Positions 47,077-57,661 of a stretch of 64,000 nucleotides of DNA are shown here, piece after piece. The DNA is taken from assembly GCA_002747105.1 (NCBI GenBank), contig PDSY01000022.1:1-64000 (forward strand), given 5' to 3'. A program made the position numbers and the translations under genes. This DNA comes from Flavobacteriales bacterium. Its GTDB lineage: Bacteria; Bacteroidota; Bacteroidia; Flavobacteriales; Weeksellaceae. Positions within the stretch are counted from its first letter, which is position 1, and each line of letters begins with the position of its first letter. The notes under the pieces were generated by a model. It saw nothing but the letters and a program-made list of their open reading frames with translations. It was not told where the DNA came from and did not search any database.

Positions 47077-49176
47077 ATGAAAAATCGCAAAATAATTCTC
47101 TTAGCCTTATCCCTGATGATGAATTTTTCGTTCGCTCAAAGAAAAAAAATCAAAGAAAAAGAAATTAAAGGAGTGGTCATCCGAAAAAAGAAAAAAGCGG
47201 TGGAACATAAGCCCGATCGCACTATTTTCAATTTTTCAGAACAGCCACACCTGAATACAGGAACGGCAATGGAAGGTATCAAAAAATTACCCGGACTTAT
47301 CGTTTCCGATATAGCGGGCATGATGTATCAGGGGAAAATATTGGATGTATATATGGACTCCCGCCCTTTGAATATTACTTCCAACGAACTCAATTCGTTT
47401 TTAGAGGGAATACCTGCCAGTGCTATCGAAAAAATAGAAGTGATCACCCAACCTGGAGCAGAATATCCTGCCACTTCTGGAGGAGCTATTTTGAATATTA
47501 TTACCAACAAAAATGCAAAGAAATATTTAACAGCCACTTACTCTGGCGGTTATCGGTTTTCTCATTATGATAAATTGAGACAAAGAACCAATCATTCCCT
47601 GAATATCAATGCTAAAAACAAATATTTTGCTTGGCAGTTGAATGTAGGGCAAAATTATGCCGAATCCAATTCTTTTAATAATATGGCGGATATTTTTAGC
47701 ACTGATACAGAGCAACAACGAAGAGGTTATTTTGCAAAAGGAGCGATGACTTTTAATTTGGGAAAAGACAGAATGATTTTAAATTATGACCTTTTCCATA
47801 GGAACAATGATAATACGGTTGTCAGCGAAGCGCTTCAGTATTTTGTAAAAGACCATTCTAAAAATAAAAATCTTCGTCAGAATGCATCATTAACGTATCA
47901 GAAAAAATTCTATGATAAAGATAAAAAACTGAACTTCAAGGCTTCTTATACCGATTCCAAAAGAGATTTTACTCAAAATGGATTAACACAATCAACACAA
48001 TATCAAAATGCTTCTCATTTTCAAAATGGAGAATTTAAAATAGATTACACTCAGCCTATTCAGTTATTAGATGAAGGAAAATTAAACTTCGGAGGTTTAT
48101 ACGAAAAGACCTTTTTTGAAGCAAAAAATGAAGGAATCACCAATTTGGATTATTCTCGACAAACCGCCTCTTCGTATTTGGAACTTCAAACGAAATGGAA
48201 AAAATTAGATTTCATTCTTGGAGCAAGGTTGGAAAACTATGATATTTTTGGAACAACCCTAGCAGAAGGAATAGAAGAAAATTTAACGCCATTTAAAAAG
48301 ACCAAACTCTTTCCCAATGCTAGCGTACAATATAATTTTATAGACAAGGTCTATTTTGGACTGAATTACAATAAGAAAATTCGGCTCCCAAGTATCTCTG
48401 CATTAAATCCTAATAATAATACTTATCAAAATCCTAATGCTAGTATTACAGGAAATCCTAATCTTCAACCCACGATTTTTGACAATTATGAAGCCAAATT
48501 GTCCGTTTTTGATTACGCATTTATTTCCTACAATATCAGTAGAGCGAAGAATCAAGTGGCTAATGTCATCTATACAAAAAGTGATAATACTTTCGCCAAT
48601 GAGCAAATCAATATTAATGACATGAAAATTCATAATGTTAATATCGGACTACCTTTGCCATTCATGCTTTTCACCAAACCTCTATCCGAAGTAATGAAAG
48701 TGAACTTCAACCCTGATAAAATCAATTTCATGTATCTCTATGCAGGATACCAAAAACATCAGTTACCTGATATTCAAACAAAAGGCTTCTGGGTTTTTAA
48801 CCTAATGACGCAACTGATTTTACCAAAAGAAATAAAATTAGTAGGAAATTATAGTCATATTACCAAAAATGGTTCTTACTATTATTATAATATCATTGAA
48901 CCTTTCAATCAATCTTTTGACCTGACTTTATCTCGAAAATTCTTAAATAAAAGATTGAATGTTTCGCTCTATGCCAATGATATTTTTAACCAACGAAGAG
49001 TAGCATTGAGTTCTAATTATCAAACGCCTATTTATTTTGATGCCAAAAGAGATACGAGAAGCTTTGGGATTTCTTTAAGTTATAAGATTAGAGCAAAGAA
49101 AAATAAATTAGCCACTGAGGAAAGAAACCTGCTCAATTCGTCTAATACAGAAGAAGACACTTCTATTTTGAAATAA
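47077..49176 (+). CDS. TonB-dependent-receptor-like outer membrane beta-barrel protein
   Basis: Signal peptide; plug-like AIEKIEVITQPGAEYPATSGGAILNIITNK; C-terminal barrel. Confidence 0.88.
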   Translation: MKNRKIILLALSLMMNFSFAQRKKIKEKEIKGVVIRKKKKAVEHKPDRTIFNFSEQPHLNTGTAMEGIKKLPGLIVSDIAGMMYQGKILDVYMDSRPLNITSNELNSFLEGIPASAIEKIEVITQPGAEYPATSGGAILNIITNKNAKKYLTATYSGGYRFSHYDKLRQRTNHSLNINAKNKYFAWQLNVGQNYAESNSFNNMADIFSTDTEQQRRGYFAKGAMTFNLGKDRMILNYDLFHRNNDNTVVSEALQYFVKDHSKNKNLRQNASLTYQKKFYDKDKKLNFKASYTDSKRDFTQNGLTQSTQYQNASHFQNGEFKIDYTQPIQLLDEGKLNFGGLYEKTFFEAKNEGITNLDYSRQTASSYLELQTKWKKLDFILGARLENYDIFGTTLAEGIEENLTPFKKTKLFPNASVQYNFIDKVYFGLNYNKKIRLPSISALNPNNNTYQNPNASITGNPNLQPTIFDNYEAKLSVFDYAFISYNISRAKNQVANVIYTKSDNTFANEQININDMKIHNVNIGLPLPFMLFTKPLSEVMKVNFNPDKINFMYLYAGYQKHQLPDIQTKGFWVFNLMTQLILPKEIKLVGNYSHITKNGSYYYYNIIEPFNQSFDLTLSRKFLNKRLNVSLYANDIFNQRRVALSSNYQTPIYFDAKRDTRSFGISLSYKIRAKKNKLATEERNLLNSSNTEEDTSILK

Positions 49177-49285
49177 TAGCATTTAGATTTTAAAATGTAA
49201 ACAGGCTCTAAAAAAAGAAATACCTGACCGAAGAAAAAATGGCTTGAATTTTGCATTCATCTTTCAGTAATAAAATAATTAATTT

Positions 49286-49930
49286 ATGAAAAAATATATT
49301 ATTTCGATTGGTTTATTGGTAGGAGCAGGAGCTTTTATCACAACCACAACACAATCTTGTTCTGTTTTAGCAACAACAGATGTTGGAATGTCTGTGATTA
49401 AGAGTTTATTAAACAGAGGAATTGATAAGGCATCGGCAATCTATAGCAACGAAAAAGAATTCCTTTCTAATAATCAGATAGACAAAGCGTTACCAAGCCA
49501 ATTGAGAAAAATAAACGATATTTTAAATAAAGTTTCTCCCGATTTGGTTAAAAAAGAGAAAATATACATTGCAAAAGCGGCGGCTTATACTGTAAAAACT
49601 TCTACGCCTATTTTGAAAAATACGGTGAATAACTTGACCAAAGCAGATGTAGCAAGAATTACTCAAGGTGGAAAGGGAACTTTAACGCAAGTTTTAAAAG
49701 AAAAAGCTTATCAGCAAGTGGTTTCTGCCATTGTGCCAAAAGTAGATGAAAAATTGAACCAATTTGGCATCGTGAAAACGATTAATACCGCACTTAGGGG
49801 AAATCAAAATAATCCTGCCACTGGAGGTATTAGTAAATTGGCTTCGGAGCAAATTGCTACTGGACTTTTCAACATCATTGAAAAGTATGAAAAAGACAAT
49901 AAAAACAGCATTTTAGGACTGAAACTTTAA
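49286..49930 (+). CDS. DUF4197 family protein
   Basis: Signal peptide; VIKSLLNRGIDKAS...LLN...ATGLFNIIEKYEKD. Confidence 0.75.
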   Translation: MKKYIISIGLLVGAGAFITTTTQSCSVLATTDVGMSVIKSLLNRGIDKASAIYSNEKEFLSNNQIDKALPSQLRKINDILNKVSPDLVKKEKIYIAKAAAYTVKTSTPILKNTVNNLTKADVARITQGGKGTLTQVLKEKAYQQVVSAIVPKVDEKLNQFGIVKTINTALRGNQNNPATGGISKLASEQIATGLFNIIEKYEKDNKNSILGLKL

Positions 49931-50026
49931 ATTTTTATTAACTACAACAAATGAAATAGTGTAGCAGTTTTATGATTGTTACACTATTGGATTTGATGAT
50001 TTGTTACACTAATAAATTAGAATAAA

Positions 50027-50308
50027 ATGTCAAACAAAGAAGATTTTTATACCTCGTTAAAAGTTAAGTTAGAGGAAAACCATCATTTTCCAGAAGATTA
50101 TCTTTTCAAATTTATTATACCCAATGATAAAGCGAAACTTACAGCCATTTATCAAATTTTTGATGAAGTAAAACATACAATTAATACTCGAGAGAGTAAA
50201 AATGCAAAATACATTTCCGTGAGTTTATTGGCTTTTGTATTAGACGCTAATCAGGTAATTGATATTTATCAAAAAGTTGGAGAGATAGACAATGTTATTA
50301 TGCTTTAA
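50027..50308 (+). CDS. DUF493 family protein
   Basis: FPEDYLFKFIIPNDKAKLTAI..; ~90 aa ACT-like fold. Confidence 0.8.
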   Translation: MSNKEDFYTSLKVKLEENHHFPEDYLFKFIIPNDKAKLTAIYQIFDEVKHTINTRESKNAKYISVSLLAFVLDANQVIDIYQKVGEIDNVIML

Positions 50309-50339
50309 AATTGATTAATAAAATAATAAGCACCAATAA

Positions 50340-51236
50340 ATGAAAATTCTCATTACAGGAGCAACAGGTTTAGTAGGCACAAAATTAGTCCGAAGATTAG
50401 AAGATAGAGGACATTTTGTGTCTGTTTTGGTTAGACAACAACCTCAAAAAAAGAATGAATTTTATTGGAATCCCGCCCAAAATGAAATTGACAAAAACGC
50501 ATTTTCGGACATTGATGCAATTATCCATTTAGCAGGTGCAAATATTGGTAAAAAATGGACGAAAAGTCATCGAAAGGCAATCGTTTCAAGTAGAATAGAG
50601 ACGGCAGATTTAGTATTAAACACCTGTAAAGCATTGAATACTAAACTGAAATGTTTTATCTCGGCAGGAGGAATTAATTACTATGGTACTTTCAGTTCCG
50701 ATGAGGTTTTAACCGAGGAAACGCCTATTTTACATCAAGATTTTTTATCAAGTGTTTGTCAGCAATGGGAAAATAAAGCTGACGAATTTTCCAGCATTTC
50801 GGAGCGAGTGGTTGTATTACGCACCGCTCCTGTTTTGGCTTCTAAAGGAGGCTGTTTGGATAATATTAAAACCATTACCGATTTGCATTTATCGGCAGGG
50901 TTGGGAAGTGGTCAACAATGGTTTAATTGGATTCATATCGACGATTTGGTCGAGATGTATATTTTTGCATTAGAAAACAAAACTGTACAAGGAGCCATCA
51001 ATGCTGTTGCCGACGAGATTCCTACCAATCAAAATTTCATGAAGTCGGTGGCGAAAAGCAGAGGGAAATTATTTATTCCTATTACTATTCCTGCTTTTTT
51101 ATTGAGATTCGCCCTAGGTGAAATGAGCGAAATATTATTAGAGGGAACAAGGATTTCCAACAAAAAAATCAAATCACTGGGATTTGATTTTAAATATAAA
51201 AGCTTAACTGATGCTTTGCAAAGCGTGAATGAATAA
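50340..51236 (+). CDS. TIGR01777 family epimerase (SDR superfamily)
   Basis: ILITGATGLVGTKLVRRL, IIHLAGANIGKKWT, WFNWIHIDDLV. Confidence 0.92.
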   Translation: MKILITGATGLVGTKLVRRLEDRGHFVSVLVRQQPQKKNEFYWNPAQNEIDKNAFSDIDAIIHLAGANIGKKWTKSHRKAIVSSRIETADLVLNTCKALNTKLKCFISAGGINYYGTFSSDEVLTEETPILHQDFLSSVCQQWENKADEFSSISERVVVLRTAPVLASKGGCLDNIKTITDLHLSAGLGSGQQWFNWIHIDDLVEMYIFALENKTVQGAINAVADEIPTNQNFMKSVAKSRGKLFIPITIPAFLLRFALGEMSEILLEGTRISNKKIKSLGFDFKYKSLTDALQSVNE

Positions 51237-51242
51237 CACAAT

Positions 51243-52520
51243 TTAAAAACGATAAACAGCTGTTGCCGAAACTCTTACATTACCTACTGTCGAAGGATTG
51301 GCATTGGCTTTTACATTATCGTCAATATCGCCAAATGTAGCAGAAGTGTATTCTATTTCTGGTACAACACTAAACTTATTTTGTTTAAAATGTACTCTTC
51401 CCGAAACTCTCCACACATTATCAATCATTCTTGCTCCAAGTCCTCTACCATGCACATCTGTAAATTTATTATGTTGGTCGCGTTCAGCACCACTTAATTG
51501 AGTGTAACCAAAGAACATCCCGGGTGCTATTTTTTTATTGGCACTCGAGATATCAACCCATGCAGAAGAAGTGCGGATAGGTTGATAAGCTTCCTGACCA
51601 TTGGTTTTGGTATAACTTGCATAACCACCCAACATTACGAGGTGATGCATATTTCCACCTGTTAGTCCATAAGCTTTCGCAATAATTTTATCGTTTTGAT
51701 ACTTAAAATAAGCAAGGAGATGGGCGGAATTCACCCTTTCGTTAGATACCAATCCATTAGAAACGGTAGTTGGTTTTATCGACTGATATTCTCCAGCGAT
51801 ACCTGCGGTGATATGGTCTTTTTTGTATTTCAGTTGTCCATGAAAAACGGGTAATATCGAATTGGTAGAACCACTGTTGAAATGTCCTTCGTTAGCGATA
51901 GGTGCAGAAAATTCTCTATCCTTATACGCTACAGCAACGAAATCTAAATGAGGTGTAATCTGTTGAGTAAGCTTTATCTGAGCAGATCTTCCAAAAGGAT
52001 TAAACATGATTCCTACATTGAAGTTGGCTACCCCAGGATAAACATCGGTGATGAAAGAAGGATTCCAAGTTTGCCCTAATAATAAAGATGTTTTTGCCCA
52101 ATCCAATTTGACATAAGCATGTCTAAGTCTTAATAAACCTATAGAACCTGTGCTTTTCACGGATTTATTGAGTTCAGTATTTCCAAAAAAGTCTCCTTCG
52201 ATGACCGCAGCTGTTTTAGCTCCCCAAACTTTTTTACCTTTCACTTTTAATCCAAATCGTGAAGTGATTGCCAATAAACTGCTCGACAAACTAGCATTAA
52301 TATCTTCTCCATTAGCATCTAAGTTTTTATCTAAAGGATACAAGTTCACTTGATATTCTCTCACATTAGCCGTTTTTCTTGAATCAAAAACATAATCAGT
52401 TCTGATAAACCCATAAGGCTTAACACTCCAATCTGATTTTTGTTGTGCCATCATTATACCGCTTGATATGATCCCTAAAATCATAAAGGTACATAACTTC
52501 AATGCTTTCATAATTTTCAT
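51243..52520 (-). CDS. Outer membrane porin, DcaP-like
   Basis: Signal peptide; YGFIRTDYVFDSRKTA...LRLRHAYVKLDWAKTSLLLGQTWNPSF; C-terminal aromatic AVYRF. Confidence 0.7.
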   Translation of the reverse strand: MKIMKALKLCTFMILGIISSGIMMAQQKSDWSVKPYGFIRTDYVFDSRKTANVREYQVNLYPLDKNLDANGEDINASLSSSLLAITSRFGLKVKGKKVWGAKTAAVIEGDFFGNTELNKSVKSTGSIGLLRLRHAYVKLDWAKTSLLLGQTWNPSFITDVYPGVANFNVGIMFNPFGRSAQIKLTQQITPHLDFVAVAYKDREFSAPIANEGHFNSGSTNSILPVFHGQLKYKKDHITAGIAGEYQSIKPTTVSNGLVSNERVNSAHLLAYFKYQNDKIIAKAYGLTGGNMHHLVMLGGYASYTKTNGQEAYQPIRTSSAWVDISSANKKIAPGMFFGYTQLSGAERDQHNKFTDVHGRGLGARMIDNVWRVSGRVHFKQNKFSVVPEIEYTSATFGDIDDNVKANANPSTVGNVRVSATAVYRF

Positions 52521-52608
52521 TTTTGGGGCAAATATAATTAAAAATACAATAGGGATTTTTAGTGGGATTAATGAATTTTGAGCAAAGTAAAGTGTAGGGA
52601 AGTTTTTC

Positions 52609-52639
52609 TTGTAAAATTGATGCTGATTTTATATATTTG
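52609..52639 (+). promoter_or_regulatory. Promoter for 52665 gene
   Basis: TTG-N20-TATATTTG. Confidence 0.55.
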
Positions 52640-52664
52640 TTAGGTATACTAAATTTCCGATAAA

Positions 52665-53141
52665 ATGTTAATTGCTTCATCGTATAAGTATGGTTCTAAT
52701 GCATTATTTGTTTTTCAAAAATTGCAGGATAATGGATTTAGTGCAATCGTGAAGGAAGAACCTGATGAAGCTTTCCCTTTTCAGATTTGGGTAAAGAAAG
52801 CAGATTTAAAAGGTGTAATGCCGATTATTGAGCGTTTGACAATTGTAGAAAACGATTTAGATCCACAATCCGAAGGCTGTATTGAAGGCTATGTCGAATG
52901 GAAAGGTAATATGTATAATGCTGGATATTATACAGGTGGTAGAATTCCTTATTGGCTTTACAATAAAAAAAAGTGGAAATACCTTGTGCCTGTATATTTG
53001 TTTTGTGGTATTTTTTATATGATATCGTTCATTTTTTTTGACCTTGAAATCACTTTTTATAGTTTGATGTGGATGATGATTTATTTTTTTATCGGTATAG
53101 CGATGTTATTTCAACTTTACGATTCGAAAGGCAATAAATGA
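52665..53141 (+). CDS. Hypothetical protein with DUF2007-like N-domain and two C-terminal TM helices
   Basis: FQKLQDNGFSAIVKEEPDEAFPFQIWVKKADL; two hydrophobic stretches at C-terminus. Confidence 0.55.
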   Translation: MLIASSYKYGSNALFVFQKLQDNGFSAIVKEEPDEAFPFQIWVKKADLKGVMPIIERLTIVENDLDPQSEGCIEGYVEWKGNMYNAGYYTGGRIPYWLYNKKKWKYLVPVYLFCGIFYMISFIFFDLEITFYSLMWMMIYFFIGIAMLFQLYDSKGNK

Positions 53142-53147
53142 AAAATC

Positions 53148-53389
53148 TTAAAATCTATAAACCAATTTTAAAGCAAGATTAAAGTTGAAATTTGTTTTCA
53201 CACCTTGTTGATTTGTATTAAGGCTAAATACAAAAGGATTGGCACCTCCACAAGTCCAATGGTTGTTTTCGTATTTTTCTTTACCAATAATATTTTTATA
53301 TTGTATATCTCTAATACGAAGTCCAAAGCCAATTTTAGGCATAACAGAAACACTATTTTTCTTATACCCTAAAATACTATAATTTTTTC
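53148..53389 (-). pseudogene. C-terminal remnant of a paralog of 53393..54058
   Basis: In-frame sequence KNYSILGYKKNSVSVMPKIGFGLRIRDIQYKNIIG...NFNLALKLVYRF* aligns with C-terminus of the adjacent gene (NYNLLYYFGKRFGLMQKVGIGIRNRNVQYNNIVG...INLNLAFRFFYKF). Confidence 0.75.
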
Positions 53390-53392
53390 ATA

Positions 53393-54058
53393 TTAAAATT
53401 TATAAAAAAATCTAAAAGCAAGGTTCAAATTAATACCGACTTCATTACCTGCCTTAATTCTGTAATTCGACCCAGATAATTCCGTTGAATAGTGTTTACT
53501 ATAGTCTTGCTCTAACCCAACGATATTATTGTATTGTACATTTCTATTTCTGATTCCAATACCGACTTTCTGCATTAACCCAAATCGTTTTCCAAAATAA
53601 TACAATAAGTTATAATTGATATTTGCTCCTATTTTTATTCTTTTATAATCGGCTTGTTGGTATTTGTAATTTTGTGGTAATCCAAAATTACCACCTTTCT
53701 GCTGAAACCAACTGTTTTTAAAGGTGTCGGTATGTTTAATATAAAAAGGTTCAATGGAAACTAAGTGCTTGAGTTTGGTAGAAGGTCTTAAATCATAATA
53801 AACCTCTGGGCGAACTTCAAATAATTGGTAGTTCTCTCTAATTCGGTGATTTGTCCCTATTAGTCCTGCATTTCCATAACCTACATCTACACCTACCCAA
53901 ACTCTTTCATCAATCTTTTGAATAAACCCTGCGTTAATTCTTGGATTAAAACTAAACGAACCTGTTAGTACATCAAGAGTAGCGAGGGATTGAAACTTTT
54001 CTTGGGCATTCCCGAAAAAACAAAGCCCAATACCAATAAAAATGCCTATTTTTTTCAT
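53393..54058 (-). CDS. Outer membrane beta-barrel protein
   Basis: Signal peptide MKKIGIFIGIGLCFFGNAQ; amphipathic strands; C-terminal FRFFYKF. Confidence 0.7.
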   Translation of the reverse strand: MKKIGIFIGIGLCFFGNAQEKFQSLATLDVLTGSFSFNPRINAGFIQKIDERVWVGVDVGYGNAGLIGTNHRIRENYQLFEVRPEVYYDLRPSTKLKHLVSIEPFYIKHTDTFKNSWFQQKGGNFGLPQNYKYQQADYKRIKIGANINYNLLYYFGKRFGLMQKVGIGIRNRNVQYNNIVGLEQDYSKHYSTELSGSNYRIKAGNEVGINLNLAFRFFYKF

Positions 54059-54099
54059 GACTTATTTATATTGGGTAAAAATAATAAAATTTGTTGAAT

Positions 54100-54441
54100 T
54101 TAAAAAAGTTGCTCTACCTTTTCCAAAGGTCTTCCAACTACCGCTTTGTTACATTTGATAACGATAGGTCTTTGGATTAATTTGGGGTTTTCTGCCAAAA
54201 TACTGATGAGTTCTTCTTCGGAATATTCCTTGCCTTTGAAATTTTCTTTCCAAATCTTCTCCGTCGTTCTCACAATATCCATCGCTGGAAGTTGAAGCTT
54301 TACTAATAAATCTTTTATTTCCTCTACCGAAAGCGGGTTTTCTAAATATTTTATCACTTCAAAATCTTCGTTTTTATCTTCTAAAAACGCCAAACATTGC
54401 CTTGATTTTGAACATCTATTATTGTGTAAAATTTGTATCAT
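54100..54441 (-). CDS. ArsC/Spx-family (arsenate reductase-like) protein
   Basis: ILHNNRCSKSRQCLAFLEDK; C-terminal LIQRPIVIKCNKAVVGRPLEKVEQLF. Confidence 0.9.
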   Translation of the reverse strand: MIQILHNNRCSKSRQCLAFLEDKNEDFEVIKYLENPLSVEEIKDLLVKLQLPAMDIVRTTEKIWKENFKGKEYSEEELISILAENPKLIQRPIVIKCNKAVVGRPLEKVEQLF

Positions 54442-54449
54442 TGTAATTA

Positions 54450-55067
54450 TTATTTAAAAAGTCCATTCAGTTCTGCGTCTATTTTTTCCAAGATAAACCC
54501 AAAATCCTCTTGTCGCTCTACAAAATCCAAATCATCTACTTCGATGATTAATAATTTCCCGTCTTTGTAGTTGGTAATCCATTTTTCATATTTATCATTG
54601 AGTTTAGATAGATAATCTATACTAATAGACGATTCGTAATCCCTTCCTCTTTTGTAGATTTTCTTGACCAAATTGGGTACATCGGAGCGGAGGTAAATCA
54701 ACAAATCTGGGGCAGAAACAAAGTCTTTCATTAATTTAAATAATGAAAAATAATTATTGAAATCTCTCTCAGAAAGTAGTTTCATATCATTCAGGTTCTC
54801 GGCAAAAATATGGGCGTCTTCATAAATCGTTCTATCTTGAATGATGTTTTTTCCGCTCTCTCTAATTTCTTTCACTTGCCTAAATCTACTCCCTAAAAAA
54901 TACATCTGGAGCGCGAAACTCCATTTACTCATGTCTTCATAGAAGTCTTCCAAATAAGGATTGTCGTCTACATCTTCAAATTGAGCTTCCCAACCAAAAT
55001 GCTCCGAAAGCATCCTTGTTAAAGTCGTTTTTCCTGCTCCTATATTTCCTGTAATTGCGATGTGCAT
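54450..55067 (-). CDS. Deoxynucleoside kinase
   Basis: IAITGNIGAGKTTLTRML; QDRTIYEDAHIFA. Confidence 0.92.
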   Translation of the reverse strand: MHIAITGNIGAGKTTLTRMLSEHFGWEAQFEDVDDNPYLEDFYEDMSKWSFALQMYFLGSRFRQVKEIRESGKNIIQDRTIYEDAHIFAENLNDMKLLSERDFNNYFSLFKLMKDFVSAPDLLIYLRSDVPNLVKKIYKRGRDYESSISIDYLSKLNDKYEKWITNYKDGKLLIIEVDDLDFVERQEDFGFILEKIDAELNGLFK

Positions 55068-55121
55068 ATCTATTTTAGATTAAAAGATTAAAAATTAGTG
55101 TATTGGTGGATTGTTACAATG

Positions 55122-56150
55122 TTAATTTGTTATACTCACCTCATAGATAGTGTTCCAGTTTTTTCCTGTAATAAGCATATTATCACCTTTAAAGGTAATT
55201 CCGTTGAGAACATCATCGTCTGCGGTGGTGTGTTTTTTTACAATTTCCGAAAAGTCGAATTTACCAACGGCTTCACCTGTTTTCGGGTTGATTTTTACAA
55301 TGATAGGCTCTTGCCACACATTAGCATAGATAAAACCATTATGGTATTCTAACTCATTGAGCCTTGGGTAAGCTCTTTGATTCCCTGCCACGAAGATAGT
55401 TTTAACCATTTCTGATGGGTTTTCAGGGTCTAAGAAATATAACTGATTGCTTCCATCGGAAACGATAAGGTGTTCTCCGTCGTAGGTTAATCCCCAACCT
55501 TCACCCAATGAATTGGGATAATCAAACTCTTTGATTAATTTCAAGGTAGCTTTATCATAAATAAAGCCTTTTTTGTTCAACCAAGTTAGCTGATAAATTT
55601 TGTCGCCTATAACTGTACAACCTTCTGCAAAAATTTCTTCGGATTGAGGTATGCTAACCGTAGGATGAGTCTGCCCTAATTGATATTTTAAGATATGAGA
55701 ATTCCCTTGTCCTCCCTCGCTTTCATAAATGGTATTGCCTTCTAATTCAAATCCTTGAACAAAATTTTCGGTGCTATGAGGGTATTCTTTTGCGATGGTA
55801 TAATTGATGTTTTTTTCCCCATTATCGGTAAAAACATTAATAATTGCTTCTTGCTGAATGTTTTTTCCGCCTTTGGTTTGAATATTGAAATTCACTTTAT
55901 TTCCTCCTAAATGAAAATACTTTGGAGTAATCGTTAAATCATCTGATTCTTCTTCCCCAAAACTGATATTCACTTTGTCGATATTTTTTGTAATTTCTTC
56001 TGGAAAACTGATTTTCTCTCCAAAATGATAACCTTGAAGTTCTTTCTCTTGGTTGAAGTCAATTAAAGAATTGGTAAACTCCTTGTCGCTTTCACAAGAA
56101 AAAAGGAATACACCTAATGTCAACGAAAAAATAGCCGATTTTACTTTCAT
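55122..56150 (-). CDS. Glutaminyl-peptide cyclotransferase, lipoprotein (beta-propeller type)
   Basis: Lipobox VFLFSC; FVQGFELEGNTIYESEGGQGNS, GWGLTYDGEHLIVSDGSN, LNELEYHNGFIYANVWQ, LNGITFKGDNMLITGKNW. Confidence 0.9.
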   Translation of the reverse strand: MKVKSAIFSLTLGVFLFSCESDKEFTNSLIDFNQEKELQGYHFGEKISFPEEITKNIDKVNISFGEEESDDLTITPKYFHLGGNKVNFNIQTKGGKNIQQEAIINVFTDNGEKNINYTIAKEYPHSTENFVQGFELEGNTIYESEGGQGNSHILKYQLGQTHPTVSIPQSEEIFAEGCTVIGDKIYQLTWLNKKGFIYDKATLKLIKEFDYPNSLGEGWGLTYDGEHLIVSDGSNQLYFLDPENPSEMVKTIFVAGNQRAYPRLNELEYHNGFIYANVWQEPIIVKINPKTGEAVGKFDFSEIVKKHTTADDDVLNGITFKGDNMLITGKNWNTIYEVSITN

Positions 56151-56294
56151 TTTGTTTTTAAATTTGACCAAAGATAATAAATAATTTTAAAAATGCTATA
56201 AGTAGTCAGTAGTCTATTTTTTGATTCATCAATATTAGCTTTCTACATCAAGTTGATTCACCATTCTATACTAAGTCATTAAAATTAATTTTCG

Positions 56295-56302
56295 TACTTT
56301 TG
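56295..56302 (+). promoter_or_regulatory. -7 element of thiolase promoter
   Basis: TACTTTTG, overlapping the ORF-track start at 56300; -33 weak. Confidence 0.45.
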
Positions 56303-56320
56303 ATAAATTTTAAAAAAGAT

Positions 56321-57535
56321 ATGAAAGCAACTTATATTATAGACGGGACTCGTTCTGCTATTGGTAAATTTAGAGGAAGTTTGGCAAGTGTAAGAACAGA
56401 CGATTTAATGGCATCCGTTATTAAAAGTTTAATTGAAAAAAATCCTAACCTACCAACGGACAAAATAGATGATGTGATTATCGGTTGTGCTAATCAGGCA
56501 GGAGAGGACAATAGAAATATTGCGAGAATGGCTTTGCTTTTGGCAGGCCTACCGATTAATATTCCAGGAGAAACAGTGAACCGACTTTGTGCTTCGGGAA
56601 TGAGTGCTATTGCTCAGGCGAATAGAGCTATAAAAGCAGGGGAGGGCGACATTTTTATCGCTGGTGGAGTAGAAGGAATGTCAAGAGGTCCTTATGCAAT
56701 TTCTAAACCTCAGATGGCTTATGGTACGGATGCTAAAATGTATGACACCAGTTTTGGTTGGCGTTTTATCAATCCAAAAATGGAGCAAATGTACGGTACA
56801 GAAGCAATGGGAAAAACGGCTGAAAATTTAGCTCAAAAATATCATATTTCCCGAGAAGCGCAAGATGAATTTGCTTATCATTCTCAAATGAAAGCTAAAA
56901 AAGCTCAAGAAAGTGGAAGGTTAGCTGAAGAGATTTCGGACATTGTTATTCCACAGCGAAAAGGAGATGATGTTATTGTTAATCAAGATGAATTTATTAA
57001 ACCGAATACAACAGTCGATATTTTATCTAAACTAAGAGCAGTTTTTGTAAAAGAAAATGGAAGTGTTACGGCAGGAAATGCCTCTGGGCTTAACGATGGA
57101 GCGGCAGCAACCATTATCGCTTCCGAAGATGCAGTAAAAGAATACAACCTAAAGCCTTTAGCAAAAGTAGTCAGTTCTGCTGTTGTAGGGGTAGAGCCGA
57201 GAATTATGGGGATTGGCCCTGTAGAGGCTACTAAATTAGCGTTAAAAAGAGCAGGTTTAACACTTGACCAAATCGATATTATAGAACTAAATGAAGCGTT
57301 TTCGGCTCAGAGTATCGCTTGTTTAATGGAACTTGGTTTGGAGAATGATGATGCTCGTGTGAATGTGAATGGGGGAGCTATTGCCCTTGGGCATCCTTTA
57401 GGAATGAGTGGAACAAGAATCACTTATTCTGCGGCATTGGAATTACAAAAAACAGGTAAAAAATATGCATTGGCAACCATGTGTATTGGTGTAGGGCAAG
57501 GTTACGCCATGATTTTGGAAAATCCAAATGTGTAA
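56321..57535 (+). CDS. Thiolase (acetyl-CoA C-acyltransferase)
   Basis: [62 protein letters not shown]; start [12 protein letters not shown]. Confidence 0.95.
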   Translation: MKATYIIDGTRSAIGKFRGSLASVRTDDLMASVIKSLIEKNPNLPTDKIDDVIIGCANQAGEDNRNIARMALLLAGLPINIPGETVNRLCASGMSAIAQANRAIKAGEGDIFIAGGVEGMSRGPYAISKPQMAYGTDAKMYDTSFGWRFINPKMEQMYGTEAMGKTAENLAQKYHISREAQDEFAYHSQMKAKKAQESGRLAEEISDIVIPQRKGDDVIVNQDEFIKPNTTVDILSKLRAVFVKENGSVTAGNASGLNDGAAATIIASEDAVKEYNLKPLAKVVSSAVVGVEPRIMGIGPVEATKLALKRAGLTLDQIDIIELNEAFSAQSIACLMELGLENDDARVNVNGGAIALGHPLGMSGTRITYSAALELQKTGKKYALATMCIGVGQGYAMILENPNV

Positions 57536-57559
57536 TTTGTATCATCAAATATGAAAATA

Positions 57560-57589
57560 AATAAAGACGCCTTTTATGGCGTCTTTATT
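57560..57589 (+). terminator. Terminator between convergent thiolase and mqo
   Basis: AATAAAGACGCC-TTTTAT-GGCGTCTTTATT perfect 12-bp stem. Confidence 0.75.
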
Positions 57590-57661
57590 ATTGGTATCAA
57601 ATAGATGAATAGGCTGAATTTTATAAGCATTTCAGCGCTTATTCAAACATTAAATTTGTTA

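Noticed and set aside
48403-48633. Overlapping ORFs on both strands inside the TonB-like receptor
   Set aside because: Alternate-frame artefacts in a clear beta-barrel gene
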